Virus record (IMG/VR): IMGVR_UViG_3300036715_002127
Location: 1-27,308 of that record
Direction: 5' to 3' (one strand)
Length of the DNA stretch: 27,308 bases
Origin: a virus
The notes below the pieces were generated by a model. That model did not search any database. It saw only the letters and a list, made by a program, of their open reading frames with translations, and was not told where the DNA came from. Made by a program: the position numbers and the translations under genes. Shown piece after piece: positions 8,090 through 15,597 of this stretch (position 1 is its first letter; each line of letters opens with the position of its first letter).

Positions 8090-8251
8090 TCAATTACCCT
8101 CCAATAATAAAATTCCAAAATCAGCATTATAAACAGCTGGATTTATGTCTGTAGTAGTAGATACCATTATTACAGATACAATACTACTACCTTTAACTAA
8201 TATAACAACACCTTTATTAACTTTCAATGTTTTATTAAAAAACTTTATCAT
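8090..8251 (-). CDS. Small ORF in the tail cluster, 53 residues
   Basis: An uninterrupted 53-codon frame (MIKFFNKTLKVNKGVVILVK ... LLLEGN) exactly fills the gap between two tail genes. It begins 3 bases after the upstream stop, with AGGA about 6 bases before the ATG, and its TGA lies 1 base from the ATG of the next gene. The tight tiling is the main argument that it is real. The protein is beta-strand-like with alternating Val/Ile and many Thr/Ser, compatible with a small structural component. Function unknown. Confidence 0.6.
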   Translation of the reverse strand: MIKFFNKTLKVNKGVVILVKGSSIVSVIMVSTTTDINPAVYNADFGILLLEGN

Positions 8252-8253
8252 AA

Positions 8254-9489
8254 TTATCCTAAAGTAAATTCAATATCTCTAATGAAACCAGAGTAATTAG
8301 ATACCAAAGAAAAATAACACCTATCAGCCCATATAGATACAGGATAAGATACTCTTGTAATATCACCTTTAAAAGGGAATACCCTATTAACACCTTTATA
8401 CATTACATCAAAATTAAAATCATAACTCAATACATCAAAAAACTCTCCAAAATCTATTTTAACACTATCTAAATAAAAAGGTTTCTTATTATATAATAAA
8501 TTATTAGGATAAAATACATTACACCCAAAACTGTAAAATAAACTACCTTGCTTTCCATCATCCACTAAATCAAAAGTTAAAAAATTCACCGTTTTGTTAA
8601 GAAAATCATAGTAACATACAGGACTTAAAAAATGATACGATATACCTAAAAATATATTCTTACTACTACTATCTATCCAAACATAATTCTGGTGTATCTT
8701 ATTATAAAACTTATAAAAATTATTATTCAAAGTATATAAATACTGTAACCCTTGACCTAATTCTGATATACTATCCATAGTCTCAAACGGAGATTGCCTA
8801 TACTGCAATACTCTTAACATACTTAAATAAGTAAAATCACCTATATTTAACTTAAACTCAACAGTACCATCATCACCAAAAAGATGAACTGTATTGTCTT
8901 TATAAATACAATCTATATTTAATGTAGGATTAGCTATAGCAGAATAAGTAAAAGGTATTAAATTAACTGTTGAACCATCAGAAGCTGATGATATAGAAGC
9001 TGCATCTAACATAGTCAAAAGATGAATAGTAGTTGGATTAGCTGATATAATAGAAAATAACTGTGAAGTAAACTGCCTAACCTTAAGACCTGTTACTGAA
9101 GCACCATTCAATGTTACTATAATAGTTTTTGCAGTATAAGAAGCTAAATCTATTACAACACATTTTAAGTTAATACCATCCTGATAAAAAAAATAAAACT
9201 GATTACCAAACATTAACTGCCCAAGATATTGATTAACTGTAATGGTATATTTCAAAACACCATTAGAATAAAAAGAACAAATTGTATTATCATTAGATTT
9301 ACAAGCAAAAAAATTATTGTAATAAATGTTAAACTTAAAGGCAGCAGCATCAATTAAATCCTGCAATACTATTACAACTGGAAATGATTGTTTAATATAT
9401 GGTAACTGAATACCTTTACTGGCAGTGTAAATAACACCATCACCAAAGAAACTATCTAATGGAAGTTGTTTTATAGATACTACATTCAT
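8254..9489 (-). CDS. Large beta-rich tail protein, unknown family
   Basis: A 411-residue protein starting MNVVSIKQLPLDSFFGDGVI. Nearly the whole length consists of short strand-turn units with aromatic residues (Tyr, Phe) and few charges, similar in feel to beta-propeller or tail-nozzle/stabilisation proteins of short-tailed phages, but I cannot name a family. The start is the ATG at 9487-9489, which overlaps the upstream stop as ATGA and has AGAGGGA upstream; a TTG start at 9540 is a longer alternative I do not favour. It belongs to the tail cluster between a Trp-rich protein and small tail genes. Confidence 0.75.
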   Translation of the reverse strand: MNVVSIKQLPLDSFFGDGVIYTASKGIQLPYIKQSFPVVIVLQDLIDAAAFKFNIYYNNFFACKSNDNTICSFYSNGVLKYTITVNQYLGQLMFGNQFYFFYQDGINLKCVVIDLASYTAKTIIVTLNGASVTGLKVRQFTSQLFSIISANPTTIHLLTMLDAASISSASDGSTVNLIPFTYSAIANPTLNIDCIYKDNTVHLFGDDGTVEFKLNIGDFTYLSMLRVLQYRQSPFETMDSISELGQGLQYLYTLNNNFYKFYNKIHQNYVWIDSSSKNIFLGISYHFLSPVCYYDFLNKTVNFLTFDLVDDGKQGSLFYSFGCNVFYPNNLLYNKKPFYLDSVKIDFGEFFDVLSYDFNFDVMYKGVNRVFPFKGDITRVSYPVSIWADRCYFSLVSNYSGFIRDIEFTLG

Positions 9490-10190
9490 GACCAAGTCCC
9501 TCTTGTCAACCAAATATTCCCTGGAAATTGCCACCAACAATTTAATGTAGTAACAACATCAGCCCAAGTATATCTTGATAACCAAGTATTAGTTATAAAC
9601 CACTGCCACCACACTGACCTTATATTTTTATATAATAATAAAGGGTTATAATTACAAGTAATTAAATATCTTGCACCCCATTGTGAAATAGGGTCACTGT
9701 AACTTAAATTAGTTTCAAGTTTTACATTACAATTTGAATTATTACTAACTGAATAATCAAAGAAATCTGTTATAAATGCATTATAATTTTGTATAACATA
9801 AAAATCAGGTTTTGTCAATATAAATCTATTACAATAACCATCAATATTACACTTTACATTATGTAAACTTGGTAAAAATATATTTACAACTGAACTTACA
9901 AATCTACTAACTAAATTATCAGCATACTGTGTAAAAAATAACTTATTTTCATTAACTTTGATTTCAAAATAATCACCTATAACAGAATCTTTACCTATAG
10001 TTAAAACTTCAGCATTATTTTTCGTGACTGAAACAACTTCATTTGAACCAACAAACATTCTAACAACACAAGGAAACTTTATACCTATTGTTAATCCTTT
10101 TATAAATTCACTGTCAAAAATAAAAAATAAATTATTAGCAATAGGAAAATTAACATCCTCAACTTTATATGTCAAAGGTTTAGTATTCAT
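9486..10190 (-). CDS. Tail-cluster protein with Trp-rich repeated C-terminus
   Basis: A 234-residue protein with no recognised family. Residues 1-190 are beta-rich and contain a KCNIDGYCNRF segment. The last about 42 residues are extraordinary, with nine Trp, and contain two similar units: WWQWFITNTWLSRYTW and WWQFPGNIWLTRGTW, about 25 residues apart. Such a tail could insert into a membrane or bind aromatic or sugar surfaces. The ribosome site is AGGATTT before ATG 10190, and the stop overlaps the next start (ATGA). Position suggests a virion tail component. Confidence 0.7.
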   Translation of the reverse strand: MNTKPLTYKVEDVNFPIANNLFFIFDSEFIKGLTIGIKFPCVVRMFVGSNEVVSVTKNNAEVLTIGKDSVIGDYFEIKVNENKLFFTQYADNLVSRFVSSVVNIFLPSLHNVKCNIDGYCNRFILTKPDFYVIQNYNAFITDFFDYSVSNNSNCNVKLETNLSYSDPISQWGARYLITCNYNPLLLYKNIRSVWWQWFITNTWLSRYTWADVVTTLNCWWQFPGNIWLTRGTWS

Positions 10191-10191
10191 A

Positions 10192-10632
10192 TTATAAATC
10201 CTCTACAACAGGTATGTTAGACTCCTGCGCCATAACATTTATCTGCACAGGAACCATAACTTTAGCTTCCTCTTTTGTCTTACCCATATTTGATATAGCA
10301 TTCAATAAATCAACTTTTATCTTCATGGCCTGTAAATAAACCTTATCTACCTCTGCCAATAACTTCCTCTTCAAATACTCATTATCTACCTTTGAAAATA
10401 TATCTGTCCTGTTAGAAACCATGTTTAACTCAACACGTTCTAACTTATTCAACAACTCCTGTATTATATGAACCTGCGTAACAAGAAGAGTAGTGTCTAT
10501 CTCATCCCTGCATGAACTCAAAGACTCTGTCTTGTTTTGAATAAAATTTATTAAATTTTTTAAGTCTTTAACTTTATCAGCTACTAAATCACCTTTAGTG
10601 GCCGGAACATATTTAGCTATCTCTTTAGCCAT
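10192..10632 (-). CDS. Helical protein, possible terminase small subunit
   Basis: A 146-residue almost entirely helical protein starting MAKEIAKYVPATKGDLVADK. It has a heptad-like central part (LLNKLERVELNMVSNRTD ...) and a C-terminal VPVQINVMAQ stretch reminiscent of the C-terminal strand of some small terminase subunits. No helix-turn-helix is clear. The ATG at 10630-10632 overlaps the region of the methyltransferase stop (TGATATG), suggesting coupling. Small terminase is my best guess because none other is seen and a coiled-coil body fits, but a virion accessory protein is equally possible. Confidence 0.6.
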   Translation of the reverse strand: MAKEIAKYVPATKGDLVADKVKDLKNLINFIQNKTESLSSCRDEIDTTLLVTQVHIIQELLNKLERVELNMVSNRTDIFSKVDNEYLKRKLLAEVDKVYLQAMKIKVDLLNAISNMGKTKEEAKVMVPVQINVMAQESNIPVVEDL

Positions 10633-10633
10633 A

Positions 10634-11395
10634 TCAATCAATCTCACTTGGTAAACACTGAATGTTCTGCAATCTTCTCTTTGCAGCCTCAAAATAACCT
10701 TTTTCTAACTCTATTCCAATAAACCGCCTGTTCATTTCAAGAGCTGCAACCCCTGTCGAACCTACACCCATAAAAGGGTCTAATACAATATCATCTTCAT
10801 TTGAAGCTATTTTTATTAAATGTTTCAATAATTTCACAGGTTTTTGTGTAGGATGTTTAGGATTATCAACTCGTTCCTGCCCCATACAAATAGGACTCTC
10901 AAAAAAATTGTGCATGTCATGTTGATTACCAAAATTCCATGTATGCCCTTTGTTCCACATACACACTATCATCTCACAACTATTCAAAAATCCTGCCTTC
11001 CTAAATTTAGGAACAGGATTTGTTTTGTGCCAAATAAACACTTGAAATGTATCAAATATGGGGTCAAAGATTTCATGCCATCTACCTACCATATTATAAG
11101 AACAAAAAGCAAACAAATTACCAGTAGGAGCTAAAACCCTTATAAACTCATCCTTTAATTTAATAGGGTCAAAATTTTTATCCCATGCAGCCACATCATT
11201 ATTTATATCGGCTCTCCAACTAAACCTCATGTTACCTGTTGAGTATTGACTCAAATTATAAGGAGGGTCTGTTAAAATAAAATCAATAGACTTATCTGGT
11301 ATTTTTTGTAAAAACTTAAAACTATCCTCATTATAAATTTTATATCTGTCAATCATGTTGATAAATTCCTTGTCTATTTCAGAGCCTCTTTCCAT
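10634..11395 (-). CDS. DNA adenine or cytosine-N4 methyltransferase, class beta
   Basis: SAM-dependent amino-methyltransferase acting on phage DNA, probably to evade host restriction. Catalytic motif IV is DPPY (residues 43-46) and the SAM-binding motif DPFMGVGSTG lies at 206-215, after HPTQKP (181-186); this order defines the beta class (M.MboII/RsrI-like). The region between them carries no long target-recognition insert, giving 253 residues, short for a sequence-specific enzyme but usual for phage solitary methylases. Alternative start at ATG 11356 (MIDRYKIYNEDS), which has AAGGAA 10 bases upstream; the annotated longer start overlaps the preceding gene by 22 bases. No cognate restriction gene is present. 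The target site cannot be read from the sequence. Confidence 0.9.
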   Translation of the reverse strand: MERGSEIDKEFINMIDRYKIYNEDSFKFLQKIPDKSIDFILTDPPYNLSQYSTGNMRFSWRADINNDVAAWDKNFDPIKLKDEFIRVLAPTGNLFAFCSYNMVGRWHEIFDPIFDTFQVFIWHKTNPVPKFRKAGFLNSCEMIVCMWNKGHTWNFGNQHDMHNFFESPICMGQERVDNPKHPTQKPVKLLKHLIKIASNEDDIVLDPFMGVGSTGVAALEMNRRFIGIELEKGYFEAAKRRLQNIQCLPSEID

Positions 11396-11829
11396 ACCTG
11401 TTCATCTATATCATTAGACTGCTCAAATGTTAACTTATTCTGCTCTATTAAATACAACCTCGACGCATTACTTAACCAAGGAGCATCGCAAGTAAATACT
11501 GAACGCTTTAATAACTTATTAAAATAGGTTTTCTCTATATAATTATAAGCATAAACAGACATAGTAAAATACACATTAAACCCATTCCTTGTGACAAAAT
11601 AAAACCTATTAGGCCTATCTAAATCAGATAACGCAACTGCATCATAGAAATTTAACTTGTCTATCAAATCTATAATCAAAGCATCCAATAACCCTATATC
11701 AGATGAATACTCTATAAAGATAGACCTGCCCCATTTACGACCAATTTCTATACCTTTATATGTCAAGAAACCATCTTTACTGCTAAATATATCTCTATCA
11801 AAATCTAAATCAGGATGAAATTCATTCAT
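11374..11829 (-). CDS. Unknown protein between membrane gene and methyltransferase
   Basis: A 151-residue acidic soluble protein (MNEFHPDLDFDRDIFSSKDG ...) that I do not recognise. It has alternating strand and helix segments, a GRKWGRSIFIEYSSD part and a central RPNRFYFVTRNGFNVYFTM two-strand unit. It overlaps the upstream membrane gene by 8 bases and the methyltransferase start by 22 bases, so it is part of a tightly coupled group following the portal gene. The ribosome site is GAAGGTG. Confidence 0.65.
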   Translation of the reverse strand: MNEFHPDLDFDRDIFSSKDGFLTYKGIEIGRKWGRSIFIEYSSDIGLLDALIIDLIDKLNFYDAVALSDLDRPNRFYFVTRNGFNVYFTMSVYAYNYIEKTYFNKLLKRSVFTCDAPWLSNASRLYLIEQNKLTFEQSNDIDEQVWKEALK

Positions 11830-12073
11830 TAGTATTCACCTTCGGAATAAAAAAATCACGAAGTTTATTTATATCACTGCCAGATATAGATATATTACTA
11901 CCTATATTTGATTGATACTTATCTTTATTATCACAACATAAACCATTAACACAATTTAATATTTTTTTCATGTTTGTTTTTATATTATAAACAAAACACA
12001 TTAACACAAGTAAACAACACACCAAAAAACCACAAAGGAAAAATAAAAATGACATAATCAAAGACAAATCCAT
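11822..12073 (-). CDS. Small membrane protein with N-terminal helix
   Basis: An 83-residue protein with one long, Cys-rich transmembrane segment at about residues 5-28 (LIMSFLFFLCGFLVCCLLVLM), followed by a soluble tail with two further cysteines (NCVNGLCC) and an Asn/Ser-rich stretch. Its ATG overlaps the portal TAA (TAATG), so it is translated with portal. The topology resembles i-spanin-like or other single-pass phage proteins, but it lies far from the lysis genes. Function unknown. Confidence 0.65.
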   Translation of the reverse strand: MDLSLIMSFLFFLCGFLVCCLLVLMCFVYNIKTNMKKILNCVNGLCCDNKDKYQSNIGSNISISGSDINKLRDFFIPKVNTNE

Positions 12074-14004
12074 TACTGACCCCCAGAAACCATTTGAAGT
12101 ATTGAACTAAATATATTACCATTCTTATTGCCAAGAGTTGTCTTGAGTAAATCTTTATCAGATATAACCTCATTACCAACCTTAGCACTAACTTCCTGTA
12201 ACTTCTGCTGCTGCGCTTGCTGCTGCTGAGCCATAGCAACCATCTCTTCTTGAGTAGGTATCCTAACAAAATCAGACGGTAAATTCATACGCTTAAACAA
12301 TTCCTTAAATACCGTAACCATATCTATATAAGGAGTTAAACCTAATTGTGAACACAATTGAACAAATTCCATTATACTTTGAACTTCATTCTGTGACTTA
12401 ACTAAAGTAGTCATACCATTAACTGTAATAGATATTCCATCTAATAACATACTATATAATACTTTATTAGTATCAGTATATTCTTGCGATGAAGCCATTT
12501 TATCAACAAGAACTTGATTCTCATTATCATTAAGCAAATCTTTTATATCATCAAACTTATACAAACAATACAACGCTAACATCTTCTTCGCAGCCTTAAC
12601 AAAGAAACTACTCTCTATCCTCGATATAATAGTTGAAATCATTTCAGAATTTTGCTGAGTTTTCAAGGAAACTTCTTTCGCAGTAGGACGACCTTTAGAT
12701 GTAGGCATACCCATCAAAAACTCAGTCATTCCAGTTATATTCTGAACTTCATTAACCAAAAGCTGCCTAACTGGAAGAAGATTAGGGTCAAATGAAGCTA
12801 ACTGAAATGTAGATACCGCAGGCTTCTCTCCTATTGACTTAACAACTGTAAATGGAGATATAGTTATAGTATTCTCTCCTTCAGCTAATGCCTGTGTGTT
12901 TAAGTTAAATCCAGAAGCAGTTGACAAAACACCCCTATCAACTATACCCCTTAAAAATCTCGAATCCTCTTTGAAATAATCCCATACCAAATCAGCAAAC
13001 GATACCTGAACATCATCACTGTAAAAACTCTCAAAAATAATAGGAACTCCACTATCTAAGTCTGATACAAGAGAATAAGATACTAAATATATGTCATTAA
13101 CTATCGTAAACTTATACAAAGAAGATACAAAATCTGGACTCACAAACCTACAATAAACATCTGATACCTTAACAGAAGATGAATAAGAAGGGTCTGTTGA
13201 TACTACATTATAGAAGACTTTATCAACTTCTTTTGTTTTATAATAAGGTTTCAAATCCTCTACTGGATAATCCCATACTAAATTATGCTTGTATGCAACC
13301 TCATATGGTATGTAATTTATAACTTCTATTATCGTCTTATCTTCATTAAAATTACAAAGCAAAGGATGTATAGGTTTTACCGATACATCTTGTGTAACCT
13401 CACCTAATTCATTAACAACATAATCACACTTTATCTCAAGAGATAAATAAGAAGATAATACACTGTAAAACAAACTCTTCTCTATAGCTTCATAAAAATC
13501 AGTTTTACTCGCTGCTATATCAAAAATCTTCTTATACAAGGAAGGAAGAATAGGATTTTCAGAACTGAAATTGATGAAATTATCTTGAGAGGATTTTAAT
13601 AGACTACGCAAATACAAAGATATGAAAATTACTTTCTGAAAAAACAAAGAAGACTTAATGTTAGTCCGCCAATTTCCTGTTTCTAAATCAGGTTCTGTTA
13701 TGATTGAATTTCCATTTAACTCACGAAGGTAGTCTATTACCTTCATCTGACGTAATGTGCAAGCAGATACTGCCCTATTTTTAGCACCTAATACAAAAGC
13801 CTTTACTTCATTATACCCAAGAAGTTTACTACCTGCAGTGGATAATAAAATCAAATCTCTGTCATCACCAGCTAAAATACTGTCTTCAGCTTTATTTTCT
13901 TCTTGCTTCTCAAAACCTTCAGTAGTATTAAACTGCGATGTATTATTGCCTGTGTTTTGAATTATACTAACATTATCTAAACTGGACTTCAACGTATTAT
14001 CCAT
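12073..14004 (-). CDS. Portal protein (head-tail connector)
   Basis: Dodecameric channel at the unique capsid vertex through which DNA enters and leaves; it partners large terminase. The 643-residue length fits portals of short-tailed phages. Recognisable parts are the central beta/alpha clip-wing region, the conserved NITGMTEFLMGMPTSKGRPTAKEV-like segment at about residues 425-450 (a typical portal stem/crown signature in which Thr-Ala-x-Glu-Val precedes a long helix), the long helix with ISRIESSFFVKAAKKMLALY, and a Gln-rich end (AMAQQQQAQQQKLQEV) like the barrel of P22-type portals. It is the first gene of the late block, preceded by two strong promoters. The ribosome site is GAGGG. Its stop overlaps the next start by one base. 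Confidence 0.85.
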   Translation of the reverse strand: MDNTLKSSLDNVSIIQNTGNNTSQFNTTEGFEKQEENKAEDSILAGDDRDLILLSTAGSKLLGYNEVKAFVLGAKNRAVSACTLRQMKVIDYLRELNGNSIITEPDLETGNWRTNIKSSLFFQKVIFISLYLRSLLKSSQDNFINFSSENPILPSLYKKIFDIAASKTDFYEAIEKSLFYSVLSSYLSLEIKCDYVVNELGEVTQDVSVKPIHPLLCNFNEDKTIIEVINYIPYEVAYKHNLVWDYPVEDLKPYYKTKEVDKVFYNVVSTDPSYSSSVKVSDVYCRFVSPDFVSSLYKFTIVNDIYLVSYSLVSDLDSGVPIIFESFYSDDVQVSFADLVWDYFKEDSRFLRGIVDRGVLSTASGFNLNTQALAEGENTITISPFTVVKSIGEKPAVSTFQLASFDPNLLPVRQLLVNEVQNITGMTEFLMGMPTSKGRPTAKEVSLKTQQNSEMISTIISRIESSFFVKAAKKMLALYCLYKFDDIKDLLNDNENQVLVDKMASSQEYTDTNKVLYSMLLDGISITVNGMTTLVKSQNEVQSIMEFVQLCSQLGLTPYIDMVTVFKELFKRMNLPSDFVRIPTQEEMVAMAQQQQAQQQKLQEVSAKVGNEVISDKDLLKTTLGNKNGNIFSSILQMVSGGQ

Positions 14005-14031
14005 TATTAAACCCTCGTCAAAGAATTGGAT

Positions 14032-14055
14032 TAACCTATGTTTTATTATAGGTTA
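14032..14055 (-). promoter_or_regulatory. Leader hairpin before the portal gene
   Basis: TAACCTAT (14032-14039) and ATAGGTTA (14048-14055) form an 8-base-pair stem with an 8-base loop in the 5' leader between the late promoters and the portal ribosome site. It is arranged like the hairpin before the capsid gene, so a stability or processing role is plausible. Confidence 0.5.
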
Positions 14056-14060
14056 CTTAA

Positions 14061-14089
14061 TTTATACTATACTAAAATATATCTGTCAA
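14061..14089 (-). promoter_or_regulatory. Late promoter P2 (proximal)
   Basis: On the minus strand TTGACA (14084-14089), 17 bases, then TATAAA (14061-14066). One mismatch in twelve to the sigma-70 consensus. It reads into the portal gene about 55 bases downstream. Lying directly after P1, it makes a tandem pair. Confidence 0.75.
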
Positions 14090-14092
14090 TAT

Positions 14093-14120
14093 ATTATACA
14101 ACTAAAATTTTATTTGTCAA
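14093..14120 (-). promoter_or_regulatory. Late promoter P1 (distal), perfect consensus
   Basis: On the minus strand TTGACA (14115-14120), 16 bases, TATAAT (14093-14098): both hexamers perfect. It would be recognised by the host vegetative RNA polymerase without a phage sigma factor, so late expression may depend on a repressor, on DNA replication or on antitermination rather than on a new polymerase specificity. Confidence 0.8.
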
Positions 14121-14193
14121 GAAAAAAGTAAAGGCATTTAATCAATGAAAAGAAAGCCTCGCATTATATAGCTAATTTTGCGCAGACACGGAT

Positions 14194-14293
14194 AGTTAGA
14201 CTGAAGAGGCCTGTGGGCGTTTTGCGTTTCGGGAAATTTCATTATGCCCTCCTTGCCTCCGCCAAATGCCGCCAAACGCCTCTTGTCTTAACT
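14194..14293. repeat. Imperfect inverted repeat at the edge of a GC-rich island
   Basis: AGTTAGACTGAAGAGGC (14194-14210) is mirrored by GCCTCTTGTCTTAACT (14278-14293), giving arms of about 17 bases with two or three differences. The enclosed DNA is GC-rich (GCC, CGCC and GGGCG runs), in sharp contrast to the AT-rich flanks. It could be a small inserted element or a long RNA stem; no transposase or target duplication is seen. Confidence 0.5.
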
Positions 14294-14317
14294 TGCATGC
14301 ACTTGGCAAATTTGCAT

Positions 14318-14476
14318 GGAATGGCATCAGCATGGCATGGAATGGGCCCGGCTTGGCATGACATGGAATGGCATCAGCATGGCATGGAATGGGCCCGGCT
14401 TGGCATGGAATGGCATCAGCATGGCATGGAATGGAATGGAATGGCATCGGCATGGAATGGCATCAGCATGGCATGG
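14318..14476. repeat. GC-rich degenerate tandem repeat (GGAATGGCATCAGCATGGCA)
   Basis: The 20-base word GGAATGGCATCAGCATGGCA occurs four times, at 14318, 14365, 14407 and 14454 (spacings 47, 42, 47). The intervals are themselves made of GGAATGG, GGCATGG and GGGCCCGGCTTGGCATG pieces, so this is a nested array rather than repeats with unique spacers. It lies between the late promoters and the palindrome cluster. Function unknown; protein-binding iterons or a replication-slippage product are the options. Confidence 0.85.
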
Positions 14477-14585
14477 CTTAGCAATCTAAAGTTAAAAGAA
14501 TTGCTAAAATAACTTGGAATTTTACATAATGGAAGTTATACGACATAAAACATAAACATTCTTAACATTAAACAATTTAATTTAG

Positions 14586-14674
14586 AGTGCAAATTTTGCA
14601 CTTTTCCCTGTATTAAAAAAGTTAATAAATTTTATTAACTTAAAAATGTTTATGAAAAAGTGCAAAAATTGCAC
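14586..14674. promoter_or_regulatory. Composite dyad: two GTGCAA-type palindromes around a 23-base palindrome
   Basis: GTGCAAATTTTGCAC (14587-14601) and GTGCAAAAATTGCAC (14660-14674) are each palindromic. They flank a perfect 23-base palindrome with arms AAGTTAATAAA / TTTATTAACTT centred at 14630. The outer centres lie 36 and 37 bases from the middle, and T-rich/A-rich borders (CACTTTT and AAAAAGTG) keep the symmetry, so the whole of about 88 bases is one nested dyad. Candidate operator pair with looping, replication origin or recombination/resolution site; no gene is encoded here. Confidence 0.7.
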
Positions 14675-14675
14675 A

Positions 14676-14888
14676 TATAGGAAAAACCTATAGTAACTAT
14701 AAAATTATGAATTTACAAGTTACTTGTAAATTTTCATTTCAAAACGCAATAAAATCAATATGTTACAAATAGCCCTTATAACATATTGATTTAATTAAGA
14801 AAATTTTCAACTATAAAATTTATTACTATAAATAAAATTTTTTAATAGTGAATTGTTAAAAAGTTAGTCGATTTTTCACTATTAAAAA
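14676..14888. repeat. Chain of four further perfect inverted repeats
   Basis: In order: TATAGG/CCTATA (14676-14692, 5-base loop); a 23-base palindrome with arms AATTTACAAGT / ACTTGTAAATT (14710-14732); AAATCAATATGTTA / TAACATATTGATTT (14752-14792, 13-base loop); TTTTTAATAGTGAA / TTCACTATTAAAAA (14839-14888, 22-base loop). All arms pair perfectly. The region has no plausible gene and is very AT-rich. Together with the preceding dyad it forms a roughly 300-base structured block of the kind found at origins or multi-operator control regions. Confidence 0.8.
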
Positions 14889-15036
14889 TTTTTATACATG
14901 CCCCAAATCGGCCTCGGAATCAAAGAAAAGAGCCCCGTAAAAATATTGAATAAAATCAGGGTTTTATTGAGTCAATGAAATGGCAGATGGGTTTTTATTT
15001 TTATATAATAATAAATAATATATTTTATTTCTATTT
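14889..15036. other. AT-rich non-coding stretch
   Basis: Between the palindromes and the triplet repeat I see no convincing gene, promoter or structure. A GC-rich fragment (GCCCCAAATCGGCCTCGG, near 14901-14918) interrupts otherwise AT-rich DNA. Confidence 0.5.
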
Positions 15037-15103
<67 letters not shown>

Positions 15104-15310
15104 CTTTTTCCAGCGCTCAAAAAACTATATAACCCGTTTTATAATAAATTTTTCGCTTTTTTTAGCATGTAAATAACCGATATTATTAAATAAAGCTTTA
15201 AGTCACTTAATCAACCTGTCTTTTTTATAATACAGCTAAAAAACGTTGTAACAGTTTGATTTTATTAGGAAAAATAGCATTTTTTGTTGATTTTTTATAT
15301 TTTTATCCAT

Positions 15311-15449
15311 GGCCGAGCCCTGCGAAGCTCTGCCATGCTATCCTTATCCTTGTCCAGGCCGAGCCCTGCGAAGCTCTGCCAGGCTATCCTTGTCCATATC
15401 CTGCCATGCTATTCTATCCTTGGCTGAGCCTAATCCAAGCCGTTGTCTT
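15311..15449. repeat. Second GC-rich repeat family (GGCCGAGCCCTGCGAAGCTC)
   Basis: Two near-identical copies begin at 15311 and 15357 (period 46). Each contains GGCCGAGCCCTGCGAAGCTC followed by TGCCA-GCTATCCTT and, in part, GTCCA. A degenerate third part (TGCTATTCTATCCTTGGCTG) follows to about 15450. GAGC/GCTC pair around an 8-base loop, so each unit can fold into a hairpin. The DNA before it (15104-15310) is AT-rich with no feature I can support. Related words recur at the end of the small gene ending at 18474. Confidence 0.8.
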
Positions 15450-15522
15450 TCCCTGTTTCCTTGGCTATCTAAAGTAACACGATTTTTATAAAATTATTAT
15501 TTTGAATAATACAAAAAAGCTC

Positions 15523-15551
15523 TTGACAATGTAAATTGGATTTGGTATTGT
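15523..15551 (+). promoter_or_regulatory. Early promoter A
   Basis: TTGACA (15523-15528), 17 bases, TATTGT (15546-15551). The segment 15478-15551 aligns without gaps to 16598-16671 (58 of 74 identical), including the identical 20-mer ACAAAAAAGCTCTTGACAAT. The start region carries TGTAACCAACAATGTAGGTTA, a possible small stem, a variant of which recurs before the next gene at 15950-15969. Confidence 0.8.
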
Positions 15552-15597
15552 GTAACCAACAATGTAGGTTATTACATATCTTATAAGGGGGTGTCTT

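Noticed and set aside
9487-9540. Extended N-terminus of the large tail protein from a TTG start
   Set aside because: The ATGA overlap with a ribosome site upstream at 9489 is the normal arrangement in this operon.
14318-14476. CRISPR array
   Set aside because: Repeat copies are 42-47 bases apart, but the intervals are made of the same sub-repeats rather than unique spacers, and no cas genes are present. The Cas4-like nuclease belongs to the replication block.
14213-14512. Open frames on both strands across the GC-rich repeats (for example a 99-codon plus-strand frame)
   Set aside because: They only translate the GGAATGG/GGCATGG repeat into monotonous Trp-His-Met peptides, start without ribosome sites and have no neighbours in an operon.
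14586-14674. Hairpin-telomere (protelomerase) site
   Set aside because: The dyad would suit such a site in shape, but no protelomerase-like gene is in the window, so it is not claimed.
15256-15491. Overlapping short frames through the second GC-rich repeat family
   Set aside because: Two frames are equally open because the repeat has few stops; neither has a start signal, and the stretch reads better as repeat DNA.
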